From Chitinophaga tropicalis (GTDB lineage: Bacteria; Bacteroidota; Bacteroidia; Chitinophagales; Chitinophagaceae): DNA of 64,000 nucleotides. Shown one piece after another: positions 33,769 to 40,663 of the stretch. Numbering within the stretch: the stretch's first letter is position 1; every line of letters starts with the position of its first letter. Both the position numbers and the translations under genes were made by a program. The notes beneath the pieces were generated by a model, which was not told the DNA's origin, did not search any database, and was given only the letters and a program-made list of their open reading frames with translations. The stretch lies in assembly GCF_009758205.1 (NCBI RefSeq), contig NZ_WRXN01000006.1, positions 434,001 to 498,000 on the forward strand, given 5' to 3'.

Positions 33769-35487
33769 TTATTCAATTGCGTTTGCACTGTTTAAAACCC
33801 GGAGCAATGCTTCTGTTACTATTTGCTCCATATCTGATACACCTTGCTGCACGGTAGAAGAGTTGATATTGATATCATCAAAAAGCTTTTGCAGGTTAAT
33901 GATAATATTGCGTGCTCCGCCACCGGTGATGCCTTCTACTTTTCCCTGTGCAGTATTTAAACCGTTGCTGGCGTTGGCACGGGTTGGAGTATTGCCCAGC
34001 GTGGAATAATCAGCTGGTTGCGCCATCCTGGGAGCGGCGGGCGTTTTAGGCATAAGGCTTTTCAGAGAGACCGGCTTCATGTTCACGCCATCATCAAACC
34101 CTTTTGAGAATGCTTTCCCAAGACTACCTGCATTGTTGTAGGCATTTTTCGCAGCAGTGATGCCCGTGAGGTCTGAAACTGCCTGTTTGCCTGTTTCCCA
34201 TGCTTTGCTCCATTCACCTTCAAAAATATATCCCAGCGCTTTTGCGAGGCCGCCCATGCCTGTGATCAGGCCTTTGATCCTGTCTATAACAAAATCTTTT
34301 ATCAGCGTACCGAATGCTTTCAGCCATTCCCAGGCCCCCACAATGGCGCCCCTGAATCCTGAAAAAGTGTTCCACAGATATATGATGCCTGATATCAGTG
34401 CCACAATTCCTGCCACTACAAGTCCTGCAGGATTGAGGCTCATGACGAGGTTAACAGCGCCTTGTGCTATTGCCCAGAGTTTATATCCTATGAGAGCGCC
34501 ACCTATTACTACAGCCAGACCTTCTATCAGTCCTGAATGTTCTGCCAGCCATCCGGCCACCATCTGTAATGCTGTTCCCATCGGAATAAGCACGTTATTG
34601 ATGAAATCTGTTGCCAGCGGCAGAAGAGCAGTGCCCAGCGTGGTACCGGCCATATTCATTGTTTCGTTGAACTGGTTCCACTTACCTGCGGCGGTATCAC
34701 TTTGCTGCTGCATGGCGCCGAAGAACTGTCCTCCTGGCCCGGTTGCAGAGATCAGTGAAGTAGTGACCTGATCGACAGAGATCTTTCCTGCTGCCAGATC
34801 TGCTTTTAGCTTTTCCATAGAAAGACCTGATGTTCTGGCTATTTCGTCCAGTGGATTGAAACCCGCATCTACCATTGCTTTCATAGAAGTCTCTGTGAGC
34901 TTTCCACTTTCCTGTATCTGACCAAATGCTTTGGTGAGCCCGTTAAGCTTTTCCTGGTTGCCTTTGCCCACATCTCCGAGCAAGCTGAGTATAGGTACTA
35001 CATTTGCAGCGGAGGTGCCACTATCAAGCAGGGCTTTGGCGTTTTCCATGAGGTCTTTGCTCTTGAAAGGAGTGGTAGTCCCCATTTGTTGCAGACTGCC
35101 TATCAGTGCTTTGGCAGTGGTGGCACTGCCCGTCAGTTGCTGGAAGGCTACCTGCGTTGTTTGCAGGTCCATCGCCATCTTCAACAGGCCCGTACCACCT
35201 TTAATAAGATCGCCAACTTTAAACTCATCACCCTCATCTTTTTTCTTCTTTTCCTTTTGAGGCTCTTCCTGGGGTTTCTTTGTTCTTGAAACGGCTGCTG
35301 CCGAAAGAGAGGAAGCTCTTGCTGTAGAAATCTCAATCTGCGTGATCTGTTCCCGAAGCTCTGTTAATGAAGATCCCATTGACTGGGTACTGCTCATCAT
35401 CGTTCTCTGGAAGATCGAGACCTTACTGGTAGCTGCTTCTGCGGCCCGGCCTATCTGATAAAATTCATCGCTTGTGTTTTCTGCCAT
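33769..35487 (-). CDS. Tail tape-measure protein
   Basis: The 572-residue protein has the hallmarks of tape measures: an N-terminal coiled-coil stretch with a very basic patch (KEKKKK), a TMP core (FQQLTGSATTAKALIGSLQQMGTTTPFKSKDLMENAKALLDSG...), hydrophobic transmembrane-like segments (LIEGLAVVIGGALIGYKLW; AGLVVAGIVALISGIIYLW) and an Ala/Pro-rich end. The length sets tail length. At roughly 0.15 nm per residue the tail would be at most about 85 nm, shorter than P2. It starts 24 bp after the end of the frameshift extension of the chaperone. Confidence 0.9.
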   Translation of the reverse strand: MAENTSDEFYQIGRAAEAATSKVSIFQRTMMSSTQSMGSSLTELREQITQIEISTARASSLSAAAVSRTKKPQEEPQKEKKKKDEGDEFKVGDLIKGGTGLLKMAMDLQTTQVAFQQLTGSATTAKALIGSLQQMGTTTPFKSKDLMENAKALLDSGTSAANVVPILSLLGDVGKGNQEKLNGLTKAFGQIQESGKLTETSMKAMVDAGFNPLDEIARTSGLSMEKLKADLAAGKISVDQVTTSLISATGPGGQFFGAMQQQSDTAAGKWNQFNETMNMAGTTLGTALLPLATDFINNVLIPMGTALQMVAGWLAEHSGLIEGLAVVIGGALIGYKLWAIAQGAVNLVMSLNPAGLVVAGIVALISGIIYLWNTFSGFRGAIVGAWEWLKAFGTLIKDFVIDRIKGLITGMGGLAKALGYIFEGEWSKAWETGKQAVSDLTGITAAKNAYNNAGSLGKAFSKGFDDGVNMKPVSLKSLMPKTPAAPRMAQPADYSTLGNTPTRANASNGLNTAQGKVEGITGGGARNIIINLQKLFDDININSSTVQQGVSDMEQIVTEALLRVLNSANAIE

Positions 35488-35511
35488 TGTTATTAAATTT
35501 TATGCACAATG

Positions 35512-36002
35512 CTACTTTGAGAATAGTGGCAGTCCTTTGGCTTCTCTCTGCCGTATATCGTGCAGTTGCGCAAATTTTTCTGCCCACTGAGCATCTGTAA
35601 GTTGCGAGGTGTCAACCTGGGGCAGGTAATACTCGAACAGCGTTTGAATATACCCGAAAGGGTTTTTCTCAAATTCGCCGGACGCCTCGCTTAAAGCTTT
35701 TCCACTTCAACTTTTTTCGCTTCCAGCAGTTTGTCCAGTTGCGCACCCAGTCCGTAGAGATAAGACTTATCGTTCAGTATCTCTTCATCTCCACCCAGCC
35801 AGGTGGATTTCAGAAGTGTTTCGTGGTAAGCCAGCGGATCACCTGCTATCTGGGTCATTGCGTAGCTTACTTCATCCCTGGTGGGCTTTCTGCAGTAACC
35901 TACCTTCTCATCAGCGGCAGTGAGCTTAAATACATCTTTATATTTCTGCTTCCATGCATCAATGTGTTCTTTGGTAATTGCTACCGGTTTTTCTACTGTC
36001 AT
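35512..36002 (-). CDS. Frameshifted tail-assembly chaperone (G-T fusion by -1 slip)
   Basis: Frame 0 runs 36002-35691. In the -1 frame the sequence is open from 35706 to a TAG at 35514-35512, with 64 codons and no ATG, GTG or TTG start. The encoded segment (SGKALSEASGEFEKNPFGYI..., then LTDAQWAEKFAQLHDIRQRE, ending LFSK) has the character of the T domain of tail chaperones. Overlap with frame 0 is restricted to 35694-35706, where GGAAAAG (35703-35697) permits a slip on the Lys codon (AAG to AAA). Phage lambda gpG/gpGT and many other tails use the same strategy. The extension fills an otherwise blank 200-bp gap before the tape measure. Confidence 0.75.
35691..36002 (-). CDS. Tail-assembly chaperone (gpG-like, unshifted form)
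   Basis: The 103-residue product sits between tube and tape measure, the universal position of tail chaperones. It is mostly helical and charged (ITKEHIDAWKQKYKDVFKLTAADEK, then RDEVSYAMTQIAGDPLAYHETLL), and ends LEAKKVEVEKL. Such chaperones coat the tape measure before tube polymerisation and are absent from the finished particle. This is the majority product if the -1 shift is a minority event. Confidence 0.82.
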   Translation of the reverse strand: MTVEKPVAITKEHIDAWKQKYKDVFKLTAADEKVGYCRKPTRDEVSYAMTQIAGDPLAYHETLLKSTWLGGDEEILNDKSYLYGLGAQLDKLLEAKKVEVEKL

Positions 36003-36055
36003 AGTATATTAGTGTATAAGTGTTTTGTAATTAAATAGGAGGACCATGTCAGGGA

Positions 36056-36478
36056 TTAGATGTTCTGCTGCAGGCCCATGAATACGATCGGCAGAGTGAT
36101 CTCCATGAACTTGGCGCCCTGTTCCCAGCCTTTTTCAAATTCCTTGAACTGGAAACCGCGGATGATGTCTGTACGTGGAGCAGATGTGCTGTCCTTTACA
36201 TAGGTCACAATGATGTCTGCTGTCAGATCAAGGATGTCCCTGCCACCCGCAGCTCTTACTGCATCAGCCAGTACGTCGTATTCAAATTTCAGCAGTTTGA
36301 TCTCGCCTTCATAGGTACGTTTACCACGCTGGATACCGATAGGCTCGTCACCCGCACCATGCAGGTGTTCTTTTTCCTGCGTCAGTTTGTATTTGATACC
36401 ACGGATACCTGTCAGTTCTTTACCCAGCACTACCACTTTCATATTGGCCCAGGTGCATTCTTTGTTGTCAAAAATCAT
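36056..36478 (-). CDS. Tail tube protein
   Basis: The 140-residue protein has the beta-rich layout of contractile-tail tubes: N-terminal strand (NMKVVVLGKELTGIRGIKYK), a loop with KEHLHGAGDEPIGIQRGKRTYEGEIKLLKFEYDVLADAV, and a C-terminal FKEFEKGWEQGAKFMEITLPIVFMGL strand pair. The G-x-x-x-Y-E-G-E motif is typical of XkdM/gp41-type tubes. It lies 32 bp after the sheath gene, as in P2 and Mu. Confidence 0.85.
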   Translation of the reverse strand: MIFDNKECTWANMKVVVLGKELTGIRGIKYKLTQEKEHLHGAGDEPIGIQRGKRTYEGEIKLLKFEYDVLADAVRAAGGRDILDLTADIIVTYVKDSTSAPRTDIIRGFQFKEFEKGWEQGAKFMEITLPIVFMGLQQNI

Positions 36479-36510
36479 ATTGGTTCTTTTTTAAAAGTTG
36501 AATAACGGCA

Positions 36511-37680
36511 TTACTGCAGGGCAGGGTTCGTGAAGCCGAGCAATACTTCAATTGTTTTAGTGTATCCCATAGGTACGATAGATGCCCTGACGGTAAGCTT
36601 ACCAGTGCTGAGCACATTCTGATCTGCATCTATAAAAGCGCTGAAAGAGCTGATCTCGTCTACCATGGCCAGGTTTACAGCAGATTCAATTTTATTCTGC
36701 AGATATTTGATCACAGGTACGCTAATCTTACCATTTTCGTCGATAACGATCTCATCGTTCAGTTCATCAACATATGTCTGGTAACTTACCTGGGACGCTT
36801 TGTCTATCACCCTTCCCAATGCCAGTTGACTATAATCGTCTGTAGCAGGAGCGCACATAGGATCATCGTTCAGGAAATAACCGGAGCGGCCAATAAATGT
36901 GCGTAAGAAGATATAGCCCTTGTCATGCAGCATATCGCCGGAGGTAAGGTCTTCTGCTTTCACTGTATTCACATACGCTGAAGTAACAGGTAGAGAACCA
37001 TCTTTTACACGGCCCAGGTTGCGTTGTACTGGTATGGATGCAGCCCGGCCAAGTACCAGTCCCACAGAAGCGCTGCCATCGTTGGATGTGCTGCCTATCA
37101 CTATGCCTGCACGGTTTGCGGTATAGGTACGCAGGTCTTTCAGTGTAGCAGTGTTTGCAGTATCCAGCTTACGGCCTTCTATCAGTACCCGCACAGGTTT
37201 ATATTGTGCGGTATAAGCTGTTGCCAGCTGTTGTGCTTTAGTGATAGCATCCAGGCTGTCTTTATCCAGACCGTCTGTCAGAGACGGGATATAAGAAGCC
37301 GCAGGTGTGCGGGTAAGACCCAGCAGCCTGATACGGCCGCGTGCTGCATCCAGCAGTTTCGATGCGCCGCTCGCATTGGTAACATCTGCCATCTGGGTGA
37401 GCGTAACACTGTCTGCTACGGTCATGATGTAGAGCTCTGCACCTTCTCCGGCCAGATCATAGAATTCTTTGATGTGGCGGTATGCACTGGCATTGGTACC
37501 GGTTGCGGTGATACCAAGAGCTTCAGCTTCGCTCAGGTTGAAGATAACTTTTGGTGTGCCAAGTGGCAGGTTGGCGGTTGCAACGCCTGTCAGTACCAGT
37601 CCTGCTACGCCGTCGTCAGTAGCAACGCTTGTTCCCAGGTTGCCGTTTCCTAATGTAATTGCTACTTTTGGTAATCCCAT
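36511..37680 (-). CDS. Contractile tail sheath protein (DUF2586-type)
   Basis: The 389-residue protein is recognised as the sheath-like DUF2586 group of Bacteroidota tails. It has an N-terminal domain with V-A-I-T-L-G-N-G-N-L-G, a surface domain with AGEGAELYIMTVADSVTLTQMADV, and the C-terminal sheath core (DKGYIFLRTFIGRSGYFLNDDPMCAP, then DYSQLALGRVIDKASQVSYQTYVDELND and IVPMGYTKTIEVLLGFTNP). The mid-region 'f.R.y.G..GyY.nDd.t' equivalent is the strongest sheath signature. Its presence shows the particle contracts, like R-type pyocins. Confidence 0.88.
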   Translation of the reverse strand: MGLPKVAITLGNGNLGTSVATDDGVAGLVLTGVATANLPLGTPKVIFNLSEAEALGITATGTNASAYRHIKEFYDLAGEGAELYIMTVADSVTLTQMADVTNASGASKLLDAARGRIRLLGLTRTPAASYIPSLTDGLDKDSLDAITKAQQLATAYTAQYKPVRVLIEGRKLDTANTATLKDLRTYTANRAGIVIGSTSNDGSASVGLVLGRAASIPVQRNLGRVKDGSLPVTSAYVNTVKAEDLTSGDMLHDKGYIFLRTFIGRSGYFLNDDPMCAPATDDYSQLALGRVIDKASQVSYQTYVDELNDEIVIDENGKISVPVIKYLQNKIESAVNLAMVDEISSFSAFIDADQNVLSTGKLTVRASIVPMGYTKTIEVLLGFTNPALQ

Positions 37681-37717
37681 TTCTCAATTTTTTTGGTCAT
37701 TGTAATTTGTTTAATTG

Positions 37718-38149
37718 CTATTTACTTTCACTGTATTTAGCCTGACTGAACAGGTCATAAACATTCTGCTTCTTGGTGTTGCCATCCAGTTCGCGCAAAA
37801 GAATACTTTGCAGCTTCTGCAGTACCGCATCCTGCAGTTCCGGTGTTACATTCTTCAGTGCAGCTACAAAGCAAATAAGCTTTGCTTCCAGGTTGGGCTC
37901 CTTACTGCAGGTGTTTACAATGTTCAATGTGTCAATGCCTGTTTCCAGCGCCTGTAATACTTTGTTTTTGAAGATCGTATCGGCATCGCCCGGTATGATG
38001 GCCTCCAGAAGGTCTGCCAGCGGGCTTTCCAACGCTGATTTAATGATCTTTGTTACGCGCAGCGCTTCTTCAGCATGCAGCGCAATGAATGAATCAAACT
38101 GTTTTAATACCTGTTTGATCTTTTGTCCTGCTTTTTTGCAAAATGCCAT
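37718..38149 (-). CDS. Cassette protein of unknown function between amidase and sheath
   Basis: The start at 38149 (MAFCKKAGQKIKQVLKQFDSF) leaves a 10-bp gap after the amidase; a longer in-frame Met overlaps that gene by 77 bp and is unlikely. The 143-residue protein is nearly all helical, with a hydrophobic helix (LADLLEAIIPGDADTIF) and a Leu-rich C-terminal part (LQDAVLQKLQSILLRELDG). There is no signal peptide. Its place in the operon suggests a lysis-associated or tail-completion role. No family was recognised. Confidence 0.65.
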   Translation of the reverse strand: MAFCKKAGQKIKQVLKQFDSFIALHAEEALRVTKIIKSALESPLADLLEAIIPGDADTIFKNKVLQALETGIDTLNIVNTCSKEPNLEAKLICFVAALKNVTPELQDAVLQKLQSILLRELDGNTKKQNVYDLFSQAKYSESK

Positions 38150-38159
38150 AGGGATGGTT

Positions 38160-38570
38160 TTATAGGTCTTTAAATTCTTTACGCGCATCAAAAGATGGGC
38201 ACGCCTTTTTAACAAATGGAAAGTCCCGGTGACCAAGGATCTGCGCCTGCGGGTACTGGTATTTTAATTCTGTTACCAGTTCGCATATGGCCTTACGCTG
38301 CGCTTCCGTTCTGTTATCTGCCGGCTTGTTATCAGCATCTACTCCGCCTATATAACTGACGTGGATGCTATTTGCATTATGTCCTGCTACGCCATTACAG
38401 ATACGGTCTTCCGTAGCCAGTTGTATCACATGCCCTGATGCTTGTATCAGGTAGTGATAGCCGGGACTTTTCCATTTGAGATTTTCTTTCCAGTATCGCT
38501 GGATGGCTTCAGGACGTGTGTCCTGAGGGGTTGCCGTACAATGGAGTACAATGAAATCTATCTTACGCAT
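38160..38570 (-). CDS. N-acetylmuramoyl-L-alanine amidase (T7-lysozyme-like endolysin)
   Basis: The 136-residue protein has the amidase_2/PGRP zinc site: His10 (VLHCTAT), His114 (LGHRDF) and Cys124 (KKACPSFDARKEF). Lys122 is at the catalytic-lysine position and a Tyr pair is in GYHYLI. T7 lysozyme uses the same His/His/Cys set. It cuts the peptide stem from MurNAc. Without an export signal it needs a holin, and the gene 2 bp upstream encodes a small membrane protein that could serve. This fits release of particles by lysis. Confidence 0.92.
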   Translation of the reverse strand: MRKIDFIVLHCTATPQDTRPEAIQRYWKENLKWKSPGYHYLIQASGHVIQLATEDRICNGVAGHNANSIHVSYIGGVDADNKPADNRTEAQRKAICELVTELKYQYPQAQILGHRDFPFVKKACPSFDARKEFKDL

Positions 38571-38572
38571 TT

Positions 38573-38872
38573 TTAACTGGGGTTATTCCTGTTCAGCACA
38601 TCTTCCAGCCGCTCCATTACTTTGGTGTTGTTCTCTATCACACCCAGCATTTTTTCCCGGTCATCATCCAGGTATTGTGTTAAACGGTCTTCCAGTTTTA
38701 TCTGGCGTTTCCATAGTAGCCATGCAATACCAATTAATACCACAACCGTGAAGGCCTGATCGCCTAGCCGCTGCCAGATGGTCTGTGCAGGATCTGTTTG
38801 TATAATTGTATTTAATAGTAACATCGAGGTTAACAATTTGTACCGCCCGTTATCAGTAATTTCTCTTTTCAC
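38573..38872 (-). CDS. Small one-TM holin-like protein
   Basis: The 99-residue protein has one transmembrane helix (QAFTVVVLIGIAWLLW) followed by a charged coiled-coil-like tail (KLEDRLTQYLDDDREKMLGVIENNTKVMERLEDVL). Met17 at 38824 is an alternative start. Placement 2 bp before the amidase, the shape and small size fit holins or spanin-like lysis accessories of the BhlA/XhlA type. Proof would need function; the sequence alone does not settle it. Confidence 0.6.
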   Translation of the reverse strand: MKREITDNGRYKLLTSMLLLNTIIQTDPAQTIWQRLGDQAFTVVVLIGIAWLLWKRQIKLEDRLTQYLDDDREKMLGVIENNTKVMERLEDVLNRNNPS

Positions 38873-38944
38873 GAACAGCTTTTTTTCTCTTTACTTACTG
38901 TGTCAGCAAGCGATTACAATACAAAGAAACAACAACATCAGCCC

Positions 38945-38981
38945 CTGAAAAAATCGTGAAACAATGCTTATACTTTTTCAG
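38945..38981. promoter_or_regulatory. Spaced inverted repeat in the divergent control region of the tail cassette
   Basis: CTGAAAAA (38945-38952) and TTTTTCAG (38974-38981) are perfect 8-bp arms 21 bp apart, between the divergent genes starting at 38872 and 39099. It is the only symmetrical element found in this 226-bp region. It could bind a regulator of the cassette, but A/T-rich arms make chance occurrence possible. Confidence 0.35.
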
Positions 38982-39098
38982 CTGAGTGAATATGCGGTGT
39001 ATGTACAATCATTGAAAGCACGAATGGAAAAGATGTGTATTGAACCGACCTTTACACTGTTGACCAACAAAAAAATTGATCATCTTAAAAATTGAAGA

Positions 39099-39596
39099 AT
39101 GGATAGTTTATTTTCAAATCTTTTTTCCGCACTGCAGTCGCACATTACCACTGCCGCACCTGCCATTAAAGGCGTTTACCCCGAACTGTTACAGACAGAA
39201 AACTACAAGGGCGCTCCTGCTGTATGGCCCTGCGTGTTTGTTGACTTTACGAACTTTACATTTGCTGAACTGACACAGAATGTACAGGCAGCCGCAGGAG
39301 AACTGGTGTTCAGGCTGGCATATCGTGTTACGGCAGCAGACAACACAACTTTTATCGACACTGCCACAGTATTGAATTATTATGAAGCAGAAAGACAATT
39401 ACATCAGGCTTTACAGGGATGGACAAATGGTAGTATTGCCCCGCTTGCACGTACAAAGATCAGCACGGAAGACAGGGTAGACAGAGACTGGACATTCCGG
39501 GTAAGGGTCATTACTTACAGCCTGGACTTTAATGAATACCCGGCCCCCTCTGTCACAAGCGAGATAGAGAAACCACCATTAGAGTTATTGTCCTGA
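39099..39596 (+). CDS. Possible tail terminator protein (gpU/gp37-like), divergent from the cassette
   Basis: The 165-residue cytoplasmic protein has the alpha/beta sequence of tail terminators: an N-terminal helix (LFSNLFSALQSHITTAAPAI), a strand with AVWPCVFVDFTNFTFAEL, a second strand AGELVFRLAYRV, a helix (NYYEAERQLHQALQGW) and a final strand RDWTFRVRVITYSLDF. Such proteins cap tube and sheath at the top. A particle without a head still needs one, and none is found in the main operon. The call is inferred from shape and location. It is transcribed away from the cassette and ends at a strong hairpin. Confidence 0.55.
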   Translation: MDSLFSNLFSALQSHITTAAPAIKGVYPELLQTENYKGAPAVWPCVFVDFTNFTFAELTQNVQAAAGELVFRLAYRVTAADNTTFIDTATVLNYYEAERQLHQALQGWTNGSIAPLARTKISTEDRVDRDWTFRVRVITYSLDFNEYPAPSVTSEIEKPPLELLS

Positions 39597-39608
39597 TTAA
39601 ATTCTTAG

Positions 39609-39623
39609 CCGGCCACAGGCCGG
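39609..39623. repeat. Palindrome CCGGCC-ACA-GGCCGG
   Basis: This perfect 6-bp inverted repeat around ACA lies 12 bp after the stop codon of the preceding gene and 9 bp before another strong hairpin. It is the best copy of the family also seen at 16330, 23049 and 56211. Confidence 0.6.
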
Positions 39624-39632
39624 AAAAGCATC

Positions 39633-39674
39633 CTCAGAAATCGCTTTTACCGAAGGTAAAAGCGGTTTTCTGAG
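39633..39674 (+). terminator. Long terminator-like hairpin after the 39099 gene
   Basis: CTCAGAAA (39633-39640) pairs with TTTCTGAG (39667-39674), and the inner arms CGCTTTTACC/GGTAAAAGCG (39642-39651, 39655-39664) close a GAA loop, with a small internal loop between. This 42-nt structure lies downstream of the plus-strand gene ending at 39596. It has no long U-tract, so it may terminate weakly or stabilise RNA. Confidence 0.7.
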
Positions 39675-39778
39675 AAGTTTCGCATTGAGTATGATATAAA
39701 GCTCCGGACTGGTGCACTGCCAGTAGGAGAGTGGTATAGATTTTGTTTATCTTTACACTTAAATTTCCGTTAGCTCAC

Positions 39779-40267
39779 ATGAAAATTGTACGTCTTTTAT
39801 TAATATCCGTAGTAGCCTGTCTTGCATCAGCAACTTCTTACGGACAGGATCTGAAGATCATTGGAAAACCTGTTGCTTCCGCATTTCCCTTTGCACGTAT
39901 TATTGCAGAGAAAATGAAACTTAATCCACCGGATAGTGCAGGAACAAAATCTAATACCCGCATTATAAAAGTGAAACTCACTGCTGCCGGCAACCCGGAA
40001 AAATGGGTGATCATCGATTTTAATAAAAATATTGATGTAAACCCTGACGAGATCAAGTCTGTGAGTATTACCGGTTCAGTCAGTGATATTATTGATCTGT
40101 ATGCGCAGTTATATGATGAGAGCGTGAGAAAGACAAAACCTGAAGATATTTATACATATCAGGATAAGGAAGGAGAAATTAGAAGGATACGTACAGACTA
40201 CAAGGATGGATACAACGGAGAGGTGAGGATTTTTGGCCGGATAAGTATTTCGAAAAGTACGAAATAA
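39779..40267 (+). CDS. Secreted protein of unknown function
   Basis: The start at 39779 gives MKIVRLLLISVVACLASATSYGQ, a good signal peptide; the longer frame opens in A/T-rich leader. The mature domain of about 140 residues is charged and mixed alpha/beta (KVKLTAAGNPEKWVIIDFNKNIDVNPDEIKSVSITGSVSDIIDLYAQLYDESV). No family or catalytic motif was recognised. It is monocistronic and ends at a strong terminator. Confidence 0.75.
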   Translation: MKIVRLLLISVVACLASATSYGQDLKIIGKPVASAFPFARIIAEKMKLNPPDSAGTKSNTRIIKVKLTAAGNPEKWVIIDFNKNIDVNPDEIKSVSITGSVSDIIDLYAQLYDESVRKTKPEDIYTYQDKEGEIRRIRTDYKDGYNGEVRIFGRISISKSTK

Positions 40268-40271
40268 ACAC

Positions 40272-40307
40272 AAAGAAAGCCGGTCGCTAGAGCGACCGGC
40301 TTTCTTT
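40272..40307. terminator. Bidirectional terminator with 16-bp stem
   Basis: Positions 40272-40287 pair perfectly with 40292-40307 around TAGA, with A- and T-rich flanks. It separates the convergent genes ending at 40267 and 40309. Confidence 0.93.
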
Positions 40308-40308
40308 T

Positions 40309-40620
40309 TTACCATATTATCCACGGATATAACGACCGTAATGTTTTCACATCCGGTTGCTCTTTTTTCATGATCTGCTCCAGGCGGTCGCTGTTGCATT
40401 GCATACGATAAATGATATTGCTGTTCTTGATCCAGAACTCTTTTGAGAGTTCTGTAAGAGCTGTATCATAGCGTTTACCCAGTAATTTGATATGATAATA
40501 ATACCTGTGTAACAGGCACTCATCCCTGAGCGCTATCATATCTGCAGAACGTCCTTTCCTGACAGTTTTAATTGCAGGGCTTTCAAGATAATTGTTGAAA
40601 AGTGATTGTTGTCCTCTCAT
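40309..40620 (-). CDS. Small basic protein, possibly DNA-binding
   Basis: The 103-residue protein is basic and helical. The segment HYHIKLLGKRYDTALTELSKEFWIKNSNIIYRMQCNSDRL-like stretch (written approximately) has helix-turn-helix spacing: RYDTALTELSKEF, then WIKNSNIIYRM. Similar small proteins occur in Bacteroidota prophage-like regions. It lies 43 bp after the DnaC-like ATPase gene on the same strand, so they probably form an operon. The DNA-binding role is inference. Confidence 0.55.
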   Translation of the reverse strand: MRGQQSLFNNYLESPAIKTVRKGRSADMIALRDECLLHRYYYHIKLLGKRYDTALTELSKEFWIKNSNIIYRMQCNSDRLEQIMKKEQPDVKTLRSLYPWIIW

Positions 40621-40663
40621 ATTTTTTCTGGTGCTTTTTACTTTAGGTTAATAGGTGCCGTTA

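Larger units (their letters stand above)
24196..38872 (-). other. Contractile phage-tail-like particle cassette (tailocin-like)
   Basis: Twenty minus-strand genes are packed with gaps mostly under 50 bp or overlaps of 1-20 bp. They encode holin-like, amidase, sheath, tube, chaperone, tape-measure, baseplate and fibre proteins in classic contractile-tail order. There is no capsid, portal, terminase, head-tail connector, integrase or transposase in or next to the block. The reading as a defective or domesticated tail particle is inferred from this gene set; each gene is annotated separately. Confidence 0.85.

Noticed and set aside
37718..38236. Longer version of the protein before the sheath gene (start at 38236)
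   Set aside because: It would overlap the amidase gene by 77 bp; the Met at 38149 leaves a 10-bp gap, in line with the rest of the operon.
24196..38872. Intact prophage
   Set aside because: No capsid, portal, terminase, integrase, repressor or packaging gene was found in the block or within several kilobases, and flanking genes look like ordinary chromosomal genes.
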